Below, piece after piece: positions 11,296 to 23,240 of a stretch of DNA of 64,000 nt. Both the position numbers and the translations under genes were made by a program. The stretch comes from Pampus argenteus (Eukaryota; Chordata; Actinopteri; Scombriformes; Stromateidae). Position 1 is the stretch's first letter. Every line of letters starts with the position of its first letter. The stretch is taken from NCBI GenBank assembly GCA_036937835.1, contig CM072862.1, positions 11,961,001 to 12,025,000 of the forward strand, written 5' to 3'. The notes under the pieces were generated by a model. It was given only the letters and a program-made list of their open reading frames with translations, did no database searches and was not told the DNA's origin.

Positions 11296-11481
11296 GTAGG
11301 TAAATTTTACCTTTTATTCTTATCCCTCTATTCATCACTCAACTTGTCATTGTCTTCCGCTGTCTGTGAGTATGTGTGTGTGTGCTTGAGTGTTTGTTTG
11401 TGTGTGTGTGTGCTGGTATGCAGCTGAGGTGGCCGGCACCATGTCAAGGTTGTTTCTGCTGTCAGGTAGCACGCGTTCACA

Positions 11482-11484
<3 letters not shown>

Positions 11485-11512
<28 letters not shown>
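11485..11512. repeat. (TG)14 microsatellite
   Basis: Uninterrupted run about 190 bp downstream of coding exon 1, inside intron 1. Confidence 0.97.
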
Positions 11513-13379
11513 GCTGCAGTATCTGGACAGCAGCTCTTACTCTGTGGGTAGAGGAGCAGAGTATCTGTCCCTCCACCTGGGAGCAAGACATTCACACAAA
11601 CACACCTGCACACATACATACATACACTCACAATCATTTGCAAAGTAGGGACAGTTTCTCGTCCACTTTCCCTTATTTTGGGACATTGTTTTACTTAAGT
11701 CAGTTTGTCCTTAAGACAAGACTGTAACTCTGTCCGGGTAGGTCTACGTGTGTGTGTGTGCCTGTGCATGTGTGTTTTAAGTGTGTTCATCCAAGCAGAG
11801 AATCAGCGAGGTAACAGGGCATTGAGGTTACAGGAATAACATGAAGACACGGGTGGAGAAGGGCCCATAAGACAGGAGGGAGGAGGAAAGGGGGAGAGCT
11901 GCGCTCTTAAATGCCAGAGGAGGTAGAATTTCAGACGGGCAACTCAGCATGTGGCCCTGCACAGGAATTAGAGACAGTTACACACACACACACGCATACA
12001 CACACATACACAACACAAACAAGCAAGTGCCGCTGAGCTGCTCCTTTCGCCAACACTTTGCTCTTTTAGGTGTATATTGAAGACGCCGTTCAAAATGCAG
12101 ATGATTGGCGGAATGGGCAGCAGTGTGTATGTGTGTGCATTACTGTGCTTGTAACAGGCAAAGTGCATTTCATGGAAATACATAGATTAAAACATAGTAA
12201 GTATACTAATATTCACACAGTTTGTCCTTTTTCAAACATGACAATGTGAAACATAGATTTAGCTGAAGTGATTAGTGTGGATCAGTAAGTGGACAGCACT
12301 CAAGGCAGGCATTCACTAATGGCACTGATAGTGACAAATCTTCCTTGCCTTTAATTAATGACAAGATTTTACAGTAAATATATGTAGAAATAAAAAAAAA
12401 CATGACCCCTTATTAATGTTGTTATAAGTGGTCATGGCTTATGGTAAATAAATAAAATGAGTGATGGAGCCTCAGTTTAAGTGTCTGAGGTGGAGAAGTA
12501 ATATGATTAAATCAAAGCAGAATCCAATGCAGGATACACTGATGTATTTCATTATATATAAGATTTTTAAAGAAAATACACATTATTTTGTGTGCTTTAA
12601 AGCTGGCTCACCTATGTATGTGTGACTGTGTGTGTCTTTTTATGCACAAACCCTCTTCCATCTTTCAAAGTATGTGGACTAGAAGGGAACATTTTAAAGA
12701 AAAAAAACTTGTTTTTTCGTTCTTGTTTTTTTTCAAGATTTTTGTTTTAGTTATGATCAGATTTCCAACAAATAATTTTCTATTTTCTAAAGAGCGGCTT
12801 ATTTTGTACAATTGTATGATTATCCAAACAATAATGATTAAAATGATTAAAAAATGCCTGAAACTTAAATGATTATTTGTATATAGTGCAATGCCATAAA
12901 TCTGGCTTTTAGTGAGTTTTGGTCCAAAAGAAGAATCTTCATTCCTTTTCCTTCCTTTTATATTGAGTACGTTTTATTTCCTTTCATAAATCGAATGACC
13001 GAATATCAGGAGGAATGTCTGAATTCAATACATATTGGACTTAAAGACTTAACCCTCGGTCTGCACACTGTATCCGAAGTGAGTCTCTGTCTGTTGATCT
13101 CAAGTGCAAACCAGAGCGGTATATTTTAAGAACTACAGATTTACCTCTGATTTTGAATTGTGAATTAGACAAGAATTAAGTGATGACCAGCACAAGAGTT
13201 GTGTTTGAAAATTAAGCACAAACACATTGAGCAAAAAACATATGTTCATGTCAGGCGTTTAATAGTGGAAAGTGCCTGCTTTACCTGTGTGTGTTTCTGC
13301 AAGTGTATGCAAGCTGACCGCTCACACATATTTTAGATAAACTCTCTGGACCATTCTTCTGTTCTCAGCACGTCTATCT

Positions 13380-13402
13380 ATTCATTCATTCATTCATTCA
13401 TC
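13380..13402. repeat. (ATTC)n short tetranucleotide repeat
   Basis: About five ATTC units followed by diverged ATCC/ATCT units. Confidence 0.9.
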
Positions 13403-13595
13403 CATCCGTCCATCTATCTAACATTCTCTTTTCTCTGCTCAGGCTTTCCCCTCCTTTGCTCTCAGGCACTGCTTTCCTACACTAATTAAAATATTAGGGA
13501 TAATGATGATCATACGGATAATAATAATAACAACAACAAGTACCGCTTAAGCTGTTAACATAATTACATTCCCCTCATGCCACCATATACATACC

Positions 13596-13603
13596 ATTTG
13601 CAT
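13596..13603 (+). promoter_or_regulatory. octamer motif ATTTGCAT
   Basis: Perfect POU/octamer motif followed by ATCATTA, a homeodomain-like core, in a low-repeat AT-rich intron segment about 2.3 kb after exon 1. It is a candidate enhancer site; binding is inferred only. Confidence 0.4.
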
Positions 13604-14690
13604 ATCATTAAGATATATTTTCTACAGTGACTTTAGTGAATTTGGTGGTTTTTGTCAGTCCGTGTGAAGGAGACAGGTGGTGAGAATCGCACAGCGGCTG
13701 TGCAGATTATTCAGGCAACAATTTGCATTGTGAGAAATGAAAAGAAATACAAGACAGCAAAACATATTTCACTTTCACTCATTTTCAATCATGATTCGTG
13801 TCTAATATTAAATTTAATTTTTATTAGATGAAAGTAAAGTCTCTTCAATGGCAATCAAATTAAGTCTAAATGAATAACATAGTTTGGTGCATGTTTGAAC
13901 TTAAACTTTGTCGAAAGTGTGTCCTTAAAAAAAAAAAAATTATAATAATTTATATATGCAAGAATAATATAAACTGAATTATTTAGTTATAGTGATAGTT
14001 ATTTTCTATTTGAAGAGATTAAATGAATATTGGGTACACAAGATAACGCTCAAGTTTAACCTTGCATCTGTTAAAGGGTTTCATTGCAGTGTGCCAAGAC
14101 AATAATGAGGGTATTCAAAATCGGATAATTCATAATTCAGTCATTTCGATTTGTTTTGCAGCAATACCTTGACCGTAAAGATTTCATAATGATTTTCTTT
14201 CCGGATTTACTAGCTAACATAACTTAATTTGGGCAAATTTTTCTTGAATTAACTGAAAGAAAATATAATCCTTCAAACCTGTAGGCCCACCATTCTTCTC
14301 ACACTCTGACTTATTCACAATATATAAATGTACATAAATAATGCTGCTTCATAAAAATACAGTCGTCATTTAAAAAGATGATGGTGATCTGTTGAATTAA
14401 AAATAAATTAATTGTCACTTTGTGTTTAAGAAAAGTATAAACGTTTATTTTATTTCTCTCGGCCTTTTCTCTTTTTTCTTTTTGTCACTCTTGTACGCTG
14501 ATTTCTTTCTCAGTCCGTGAGGGGAAAAAAAGCAGGAGAGAGAGAGACGTAAAACTGACTGGAGGGAGGGAGGGAAGGGGGCAGACCAAAAAGAGATTGC
14601 GTAAATTAAAATCCTTTTAATCTCCTTATAAAATCATTTACTTAATTCATCTGTCAAAGCATGTCAATATGTGCCGTGCTGATTTGTTGG

Positions 14691-14691
<1 letters not shown>

Positions 14692-14725
<34 letters not shown>
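14692..14725. repeat. (TG)17 microsatellite
   Basis: Uninterrupted TG run in intron 1. Confidence 0.97.
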
Positions 14726-14726
<1 letters not shown>

Positions 14727-14910
14727 ATTTGCATCTGTTTGTTGTCATGCTTGAGTTCGTGCCTGCCCAAATTTTGCGTGCATGCGTATGTGACCTATTG
14801 GTGGCCTGTATGAAGAGGTGTTCTTATTATGCATCTGTTTGGCTGTCCGTCTGTCCCTATGGCATTTGTTGTCACTCAGTTTTTTTTTTTTTTTCCATTG
14901 TCTCTGCTTA

Positions 14911-14914
14911 CATG

Positions 14915-14957
<43 letters not shown>
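14911..14957. repeat. alternating purine-pyrimidine tract (CG then CA)
   Basis: Forty-seven bases of strict pyrimidine-purine alternation, with CGCGCG followed by CA repeats. This composition is known to favour Z-DNA. It lies next to a 14-bp T run. Confidence 0.9.
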
Positions 14958-14959
<2 letters not shown>

Positions 14960-15547
14960 ATGCATACGGGAACCTCTCTCTCATGTGAAGGGTCCGGGCA
15001 TTCCACTGGTAATTTAGCCCCGTAAAGAGAGAGAGAGAGAGAAAGATGCAATGAAAGGGGCAGACAGAGTGAGAGGTGGGAAGGAAAGGGGGGTGGGGGT
15101 GCTTTTGTCTGACACCAGCACTTAGGGGTCCGCTGGACACGTGTACACATGAACTCACACATGCTTGCACACACACACATGCATGCAACACACAGCAATG
15201 CACTTGCATTTTTATATTTTTGTTCATTTGCAGCTAAAAAGTAACCAAATTGTGCAAGAAGAAAAAAGCAATTGCATATTAACAGATGTATGTGCTAGAA
15301 TACAAAAAAACCCCACACCATAACACACACCGAGATGACAGCGCAAAATGGGACGAACCTTGATGATGTGAATTTCTCTGATTTATTCTCAATCCATCAG
15401 TGTTTTGTGTGTGTCTGTGTGTGTGTGTCTGTGTGTGTCATGGGTCAATGCCGGGCTTTATGTGTTGAAAGAGCAGCAAGAGAGGCTGTACCAGCTGTGA
15501 CACACACTCACTGCAATTAGCCATTACACCACACTGGCGGTAAAGTG

Positions 15548-15550
<3 letters not shown>

Positions 15551-15586
<36 letters not shown>
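15551..15586. repeat. (TG)18 microsatellite
   Basis: Uninterrupted TG run in intron 1. Confidence 0.97.
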
Positions 15587-15588
<2 letters not shown>

Positions 15589-18500
15589 TGATTGAATGCC
15601 AAAGCGCTGATTGAAAGAAGAGGGACAGTGATATATAGTGAGAGGCAACGCCGCTCATCTCCTCTCATCTCTTATCCTTCTCCCCTTCCCTCCCTTCACA
15701 CCGCTCATCCGCTCATTCTGCGTATTCTGTCATCCATACATCTCCGTCATCCATACATCAAAATGTGTATTCATTTCTTATTACTATTATCACAATCTAT
15801 CAAATCATTTATGCTCTGACTAAGAAATATTCTCCTTACTGCTACGTGCTGACTTTTCTGTCTCATTCAAGCCTACTTTTAAGACTTTTTTTTAGAAGTG
15901 TGGGTCAGAGCGATGTGGAAGAAAAGGGGAGAGCCGTCTTTACCGCTGTCAGTGTCAAAAGTGCATTTTAATTCCATTCTTTTGTGACATTTTAACAGAT
16001 CTTTATATAGATCTGTCTGTTTGGTTTTGCAGAAAATTCACTTGACTTAATTTATGTCTTGTTTAGAATTGTAGTCACTGTTGTGGTCTTCAGTGTTTTT
16101 AGTCAAGGAGTTGCTAAAATGTGATTTCAACTGAGTAAACTGGGTAAACTATTTAGCTGTGTGTGTGTGCGTGTGTTTGTGTGTGCGTGTGCGTGCGCGT
16201 CTCTCATCGAAAAGACAGCGGAGACTGGGCCACAATAGCGCAGGTTTTGATGGAGAGGTGCCTTTTTTGTGTGTATATATGGGTGTAGAAGTGTTTCTGC
16301 ATGAGTTAAATATGATTGAGAGAAGGATGCAGGTTCAAACATCTTTTCTGGCTTTTGCAGTTTTTTTTCTTTCTTCCATTTTCTTGTCTCTCTATTTTCT
16401 GTGTCCATTGGGAGAGACCTATAGATTGGTTGGTTGGGTAGATCTCTCTGTCTACGTGCCCATGCCTTGTATAGTATGATTAAATTGTCATTGTTTCAAA
16501 AGTGTGTAAAGGGGGGTTCAAAAAGACAAAAACAGGAATGATTTTGTAGAAAGGAAAAGAGATAAATAGTAAGAGAGAGTGAAAGAAATGGATGACCATA
16601 CCGCCTTCCGACTGACAGTGAAATATTCCTCCTCTCATCCTCCCATCATGCTTCATGTGTGTGCCTGATGGGGAGAGAATGACAGGCCAGCCCACCAACC
16701 CCAGTTTTTTTTTCATCTGTTCATCTCTTTTTCTCTTTCTGTATCTTTCTGTCTCTTTATCAAATGTACTTTACCGATAAACTCCACCATTGCATGGATA
16801 TATTCAATGTCATTATCAAAAGTGGTGCATCCTTACTAAATTCACTGAGTTGTGATTCAGTAACGATAACCCCCAACATTTATTGGATTTATTTCTTATT
16901 TAAGTATTCAAAGTTGCATTTAAACTTTAAAATATGTATTTTAAGTGAAAAAGCAATTTATTAAACTTTAGTTAATATTGCACGAGTTATGTTCTTGCTC
17001 TGTCTAAAACATTTTATATAATATTTTATAATATAAAACTATTAACTGTGCACTAGTGTTAACATCAAAGTTATTGTTTGTACAACACTGTGTGACCATT
17101 ACAAAAAACTGGGTACAGCCCTTGTTTCTGAGCAAGTTCTTTGTGTGTATAAACATTGCCAATGTGTGGACTTGACAAATTGTACTTGTAACATTGCGCA
17201 TTTCATTTTTATATGTTCGTGTAAGGTAAATACAATATTTTACACAAGCTTTAGATTTTTAAAAATAGATCTGTTTCAAATATTTAGGCCCACAGCTTCA
17301 CTTACTTAAGTAACATCATACTTTTCAAAAATGCTGTGTGGTGCTGGTTGAAGGTGACAGCTGCTTTTTAAAATTCATAAATCATATTGTTAATGTTTTA
17401 TCTATTTTTTTTATTGTAGAACAAATATAAAACATTTGATACTTGAGACAGCTTTACACTGAAATGGTGCAAACCTTTTCAAAGTTTGTCAAAATATATA
17501 TTCACACAAATCTATATATTGCATTAAATTGAACATTATAAACACTTCTTGCCCTCAGGAGGTGCGTTCCTCTATGCAGCTGATCCATACTTCACCTCCG
17601 CAGATAATTCATTTCCCTTTTATTCCCTTATTCCTTCACCATTCACCTCCCCACACACGCTGCTCCTCTCCCTCCCCACACACCCCTCCCTCGTGGAGCT
17701 GTCACCTTTCTGCACCCGCTCAGTCCCTATTAAGGCCGACAGCCCATCTGCCGCCTGCCCCGCTAACAGCTCCCGTCGCTAACGCTAACGTGCACACACA
17801 TCTACATCCACACACACACACACACACAGCCTACACAGTGCTGCGTTGAACCCCACCTGCCCAGATGCGCGTGCAGACAGACACAGGGAGAAACATGGTC
17901 ACTAACATTTGTATATAAATGTTATTTATGCTTTCAGTATTTGTGATTATCTTATGATCATTTTAACACCCCCTAACACACATAGACACACACAAATGTT
18001 AACATACTTATGTCAGATACTTGTATGAGACTCGATGTTTTCTAATTATTTTTGTCATTATTTTTTAACACATTCAGACTTTACATTTACATTTAAGTAG
18101 TTATCTGGAGTAATTTATAATATACAGAATCCATGTGTAAAACGATAGAGCAAGTAAGCGTTAGTGTATCACCACCTCTTCAAGGAGCCTAGTGAAGAAA
18201 AATCAAATGCGACAATTAATTGTTCCATCGCAGATTAGGTGGACCGATTCTCCATGTTCCTTTCTGCAATTATTCTTTAAATGTCATCATGTGTTCATAT
18301 TGTATATTCCACCTATGAAACTATATTTATGCATATGTATGGTTATTTATTGCATACGTGACTGGAAGACATCACACTGCCCTGACTAGAGGGGTAATTG
18401 GGTAGGGCAGTTGCAGGCTGTGTGTATGTATTTGCGTGTGTGCGCGTGTGTGCGTGTGTGTTGTGGCATTTGCTCCCTTCAGGGATAGGTGCGTTTTGCA

Positions 18501-18664
18501 TTAGCAAGAATGGCAACTGTCTCATCAATCACTGCATCACGATGTCACACACACACACGCAGACACACTGTGTCATGGTCATTCTCTTCACAGATGGGCC
18601 AGCAACACATGAGCGAATCACTGAGCATCAGAAAGGCACCCGCGATCTCCCTACTTTTACACAG

Positions 18665-18668
18665 ACGC

Positions 18669-18703
<35 letters not shown>

Positions 18704-18706
18704 CGC
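18665..18706. repeat. alternating purine-pyrimidine tract (GT then GC)
   Basis: Forty-two bases of strict alternation ending in GCGCGCGCGC, a strong Z-DNA-type composition, in intron 1. Confidence 0.92.
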
Positions 18707-21373
18707 CGCTTACGCATACTGACAAAAGCATGAAATAGGTTATGTAGAATCACATAGTTATATACTATACTTTTATTCACCTTTATTCTCTGCATTTACC
18801 TTCTATTAATGTTTAGTATTTGATCCATGAGCTATTTCTTTTGTATATGATAATCTTTCCGGGTAGAAAAGACTGTTTTAAACTGTTTGCTAAATTTTAA
18901 ATTCTACTTGGCACTTTAGTACCAATACAATGTGTGCATTGTACTTTTTTAATGTAATGAATAGAATAACAAACTGCTTTGTGTTATTTAAATGATAGTC
19001 TACTTTCAATAAAACACTTTATATCTACTCTAATTTTAAGATGGCTTTTAGGCTAAATTTAATGTTTTGGATTGAATAAAAGAAAAGAAAGAATATCCGA
19101 TTACCTTGCCATAAACTATAATTTAATAAAGCAGAATCTCTCTCTGTAATCCCTAACAGTTTTTCGTGTCTGGGTTAATGCAAGTGGCAGCCTGGAATGG
19201 ACTACTACTGTAATAGTGATTTTAAAACTTGGTAAAGGATTGAATGATTGGGACTCTAAAATGGCATCTTGTGGATCATGGTACTAAATGAGGATGTGAA
19301 GCTTAAACAGTTTACAGTTCTTTAAATAGCTTTCATGCAACTCGGAAAAGCAGGGATGGAGATTCAAACTACAACATAATGTGTACATGGTTGGTACTGG
19401 ATGTACCTTAGTCTGGTGTGAAACCAGGACACTCCCCAATAAAAAAAGCAGTATTAAGTGTTGCCTGCCTATATAGCATTGTGACACCGCATCCAAAGCC
19501 AATAAGTGTCTGAAGCAGCAGCAAGATATCGATTCCTCCTATTCACCAGAGTGGAACTAAAACCTACATATTACACACCCTGGCCCTCCACCTCTAGCTG
19601 AGCCAACCCAGCTCTGTGGATAGATGGAGGGACGGAAGGAGGGATGGATGTCAGACAAGTGATTGGTCTGTCTACCTGTCTGTCTACCTGGCCCTCACCT
19701 ACCCACAGTGGGACAACATCACACACACACACACAGATGTCTATGTGGTGTGTGTTTGTGTGGTAAACAAGTCTTTAATAATCAGTTTGTGACACACACC
19801 AATATCACCAATAGCTCTGTTTACTGATACACTGCACACAAGATTCGGTAATGATGGAAAAATACAGCAAAATCAACACAACAATAACAAAACTAATAGT
19901 AAATAAGTATCATTGGAAGATATTTCATTCCATTGCACAGGATAAAGTTTACCCAGGTGGTTTTATTTGATGTGTTTGTCATGAAAGGATTTGCCAATGT
20001 CTTCAAAAGCCAACGTAAAAGCATTACTGTGTCAATATGTAGACTACAACGTTTCAACAGTAAATATGAATAGTAATTGATTTAGCCAAGCAAGCATCAT
20101 TATTTTACTTTTTTTTTTTTTTTTTAAACCAAAAACAAGCAAATATTCATAATGGCAAGTGCAGGGATGCAGCACTACCAGCAGGCATCTGTTATACATT
20201 TTACATTATTATATAAACAGCACTTTATTACCAGTTGTGTTTTGACATCTGTTCTCCACTCTTGATTGGTTTCTGTTTTTATATTTTGTGCTCCTGTAAT
20301 AAAGTGATTTTCTTCACACCAGCCTCGTGCCATTCTCCCCCTGATAGTTTGGTTTAAATGTATACCACCTCGACAACTTTATTACAAACCCTGCCTTGTC
20401 TCCTCCTCTTTGATGTCAGCTGTAAGAAGAGTCCATTTTTTCTTGCACTGCGTGTTATTTATTTCATTTATTTCTTGCAATGGATGATTTTGATTCTGTT
20501 GCCTGTAGTGACCTTATCACCCCGGCGACAGCTCCTCCCCTGACAACAGAGCTGGTTTTGATCGACAGTTAGCCGTCCTTCCTCTGGTACTTTTATATTA
20601 TCTCAGACTTTTCCAAAGCCAAAACTGGTAAAACTCCTTTGATGTTAAACACAGCCGGTGTGTGCTTCAGTTAGCAGCCTGACGCATCCAATGCATGTGC
20701 GCACGCAGAGACAAACATATTTCACTGAATTTTCTGGAAACGTTCTCACTGGTTTAAAGTCATAACCCATTCTCACTGCGTCTGTTCGGCTGACAGCTGC
20801 CTGTCTGTCGTTGCTCTCAGCATGTCTCAGTCTGTGTTTGCGCATATCTTTAAACCTGTCTGTGTATTTTCTGACTGTCTACATACCTACCTGTCTCTTT
20901 TTCTGCCATTTGGCATTATGTTCAATTAATTTGTCTCCTACTACTTTCATTTTAGAATTAACTTTTCTGAGTAGATTTTTTATTTCCTTTTTTCTTTTCT
21001 TTTTTAGCCCTGCTAGTATCCTTACCTATTGTGAAAAATATTTATTCAAATTTGCAGATCAAATATATTAGAAGGTGATGTTTCTGTTTTTGTTTACTGC
21101 TAGATTCCACAGACTAGATTTTGGTACTGAAAAACGGTTAACATTCAGTAACTAAAGTAAACAAAAGACAACAAAAAAAAGCGTTTTGTAAGTGTTTGTA
21201 ATTTTTCAAAAGGTTGTTTTTCTTGGGTTGCATAACATTAATTTATGCTATTTTAATGTCCCTAAACAATTGAAATCTATTTGTTACATTTATTTAACTT
21301 ATTTATTCTGTGTTCATATTTTGTATATTTTACTTGATGGCCCCTCCTTCTCTTACTTTGCACCTGCATACAG

Positions 21374-21532
21374 AATGAACTTATCGAAGGGGCCATTGGT
21401 GAACAGCAGCAGTGAAGATAACTCCAAGTCAACTTATGGTAAATGCGGCGCTGGCGCCTGGAGGATGCACCAGAGCTACGATCCACTGGAGGCCAACCAC
21501 ATGAGAGACGCACATGCCCTCTACAACCCCAG
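21374..21532 (+). CDS. esrrg: candidate in-frame cassette exon of esrrg (A/B domain)
   Basis: Bounded by a good acceptor (pyrimidine-rich tract ending GCATACAG) and a consensus donor CAG|GTAAGA. It is 159 bp and phase 2 at both ends. Spliced after exon 1 it gives Glu (GA+A) then 52 residues starting MNLSKGPLVNSSSEDNSKST. Spliced to the exon at 33132 it gives Arg (AG+G) then LLCRMSS. It therefore adds 53 residues in frame without a stop, and its own ATG (21375) could start a separate N-terminus. The sequence is not low complexity, unlike neighbouring open frames, and is rich in Ser, Asn, Gly, Ala and His with two Met-His/His-Met pairs. I recognise no domain. It could instead be a conserved 5' UTR exon that happens to be open. 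Frame compatibility at both ends by chance is unlikely but possible. Confidence 0.66.
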
Positions 21533-21714
21533 GTAAGACACAATGACCTATTGAAAGAGAGCAAGTGAAAGAAGTGAAGGAAAAAAGACTTGTTGAATCT
21601 ATGAATCTGCTAGGTTCAGTTTTACACAAAAGCTAAGTGTGACCTCAGGTGAAAGGGAAAGAAACAAAAGCACTTTGAAACATCAAAAGCCAGTGTTTTT
21701 AGTGGTCTCTCTCT

Positions 21715-21718
<4 letters not shown>

Positions 21719-21761
<43 letters not shown>

Positions 21762-21762
21762 T
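21719..21762. repeat. (GT)22 microsatellite
   Basis: GT run preceded by a short CT run, 190 bp after the cassette exon donor. Confidence 0.97.
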
Positions 21763-23161
21763 ATTATCTACAGTAATCTTGTCTTTACATTTCTGTAGTA
21801 TTTTACATCTTCAGCATCCACTTTATTATTTTAATTATTATTATATCAGCCTTTAAATTATGCAACTTTTTGTGCTTTTTGTGTCAAAATTACTCTAAAA
21901 GCAAAATCACCTCCATAGCCATGGTCAAAATAATACTTTCAGCGGTCTGTATTTTCCTATATATATAGCTGTGTCGGTATGATTCATTCCATGGAGAGGC
22001 CCAGTCTAAAATAAAAAAAAGTTTTAACATGTTTTGCTTTTTCTGCCGCTAAAATAATCAAAAAAAAAAAAAAAAAAACTCTGCCTGAATAGTGCATGAG
22101 TCAATATATTTTCTTAGTATGTTTACCTCCATTTTCTTATTTTGTACAAAGGCAAAAATCTATTTTTACTTTTAGGATGGTGCACTAATGAAAAGACTGA
22201 ATATCTAGATCACCCTAGTGGCTACTGCTAAATATTTTCCCCTCATCTACAGCACTGTTTTCATTTGCTTATATTTTACAGTGTATATGAGTAGCACAAG
22301 AAAGTGGAAATTCAGCTTCTGGCTCAAGGACACTTCAGTAGTGCAAATGTGTCGTAGGACGGAGACTTTAAATCATATAATGGTTGAAGGATAGTCACTT
22401 TACCATAACAGTAATCCCCCATTCCATCTGCATGCGTAATAAAATTTAAACCATGAAGCGCTTTAACCAAAGTGAAATTTTCTTTAAAGTTTTCCAGTGA
22501 AAATCAGTTTCTTGGTTTGCGTTGTTGAAGGCAGTTCACCTGCAACTGAGGGCTGCCATGGTCCATTTTTAGAACATAAACTGTAAATATGGTGCTTGTT
22601 TCATGTTAAAACACAGCAAATGTGTGACGCATGAAACACACACACTTTCTGTCTCTTCGTATTTTCTCTCGCTCTCTGCTGCTTTCTCTTTCTGTCTTTT
22701 AATCATTCTGTGTTTCTCTGGATAAGAGAGAGAGCCACATGCCCAGATTGCAAAACTATAATTGTAAGTATGTGTTTTGTATATAATTAGCATAATGCAG
22801 GTTTATTGCACTATTATATGCAAATGTGCCTGAGTATATGAGCATAAGTGGACCTATTGTTGTATATTTATATTTTCTTATACATTTTTCATGTGAGCTT
22901 GTTGCGAAAAAAAACTTTTAGTCAGGAGTCATGTCACTCTTTTTTTGTGACCAAACAGCAATATGCTGCATAATCTCACTGGCTGACATGATTACCTTAC
23001 TGTCATTTATCATGTTGTGATTGTTGTTGTATTAATGCACAGCATGTTTAAACACTATAACACTATTGATAACTGCATTGTTAGGCCTTTGTAAAAACCC
23101 TTTAATTTTTAAGTGTGTGTGTGTGTGTGTGTGCACGCACAGTAGATTGGGAGGTCTTAGT

Positions 23162-23240
23162 CCAATAGGATTTCAGGGTTAGTCTGGGTCAAGCCAATTA
23201 GAGGCCTGGCAAGCCATTCTCACGCAGACTCTCAGCCAAT
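23162..23240 (+). promoter_or_regulatory. array of three CCAAT boxes
   Basis: CCAAT occurs at 23162-23166, 23194-23198 and 23236-23240 on the same strand, spaced 32 and 42 bp, close to three and four helical turns. The last, GCCAATCAC, fits the NF-Y consensus best. No coding start follows nearby. It may mark an internal promoter or enhancer of esrrg. Confidence 0.35.

Larger units (their letters stand above)
11296..21373 (+). other. esrrg: esrrg intron 1a
   Basis: From the GTAGGT donor to the ACAG acceptor of the candidate cassette exon. It holds GT/CA microsatellites, an octamer-bearing AT-rich block near 13430-13625 that looks like a conserved non-coding element, and alternating purine-pyrimidine runs at 14911-14957 and 18665-18706. 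I see no coding exon in it. If the cassette exon is skipped the intron extends to 33131. Confidence 0.7.

Noticed and set aside
14745..15227. 160-codon minus-strand open frame
   Set aside because: Composed largely of CA/GT and CT repeat translation.
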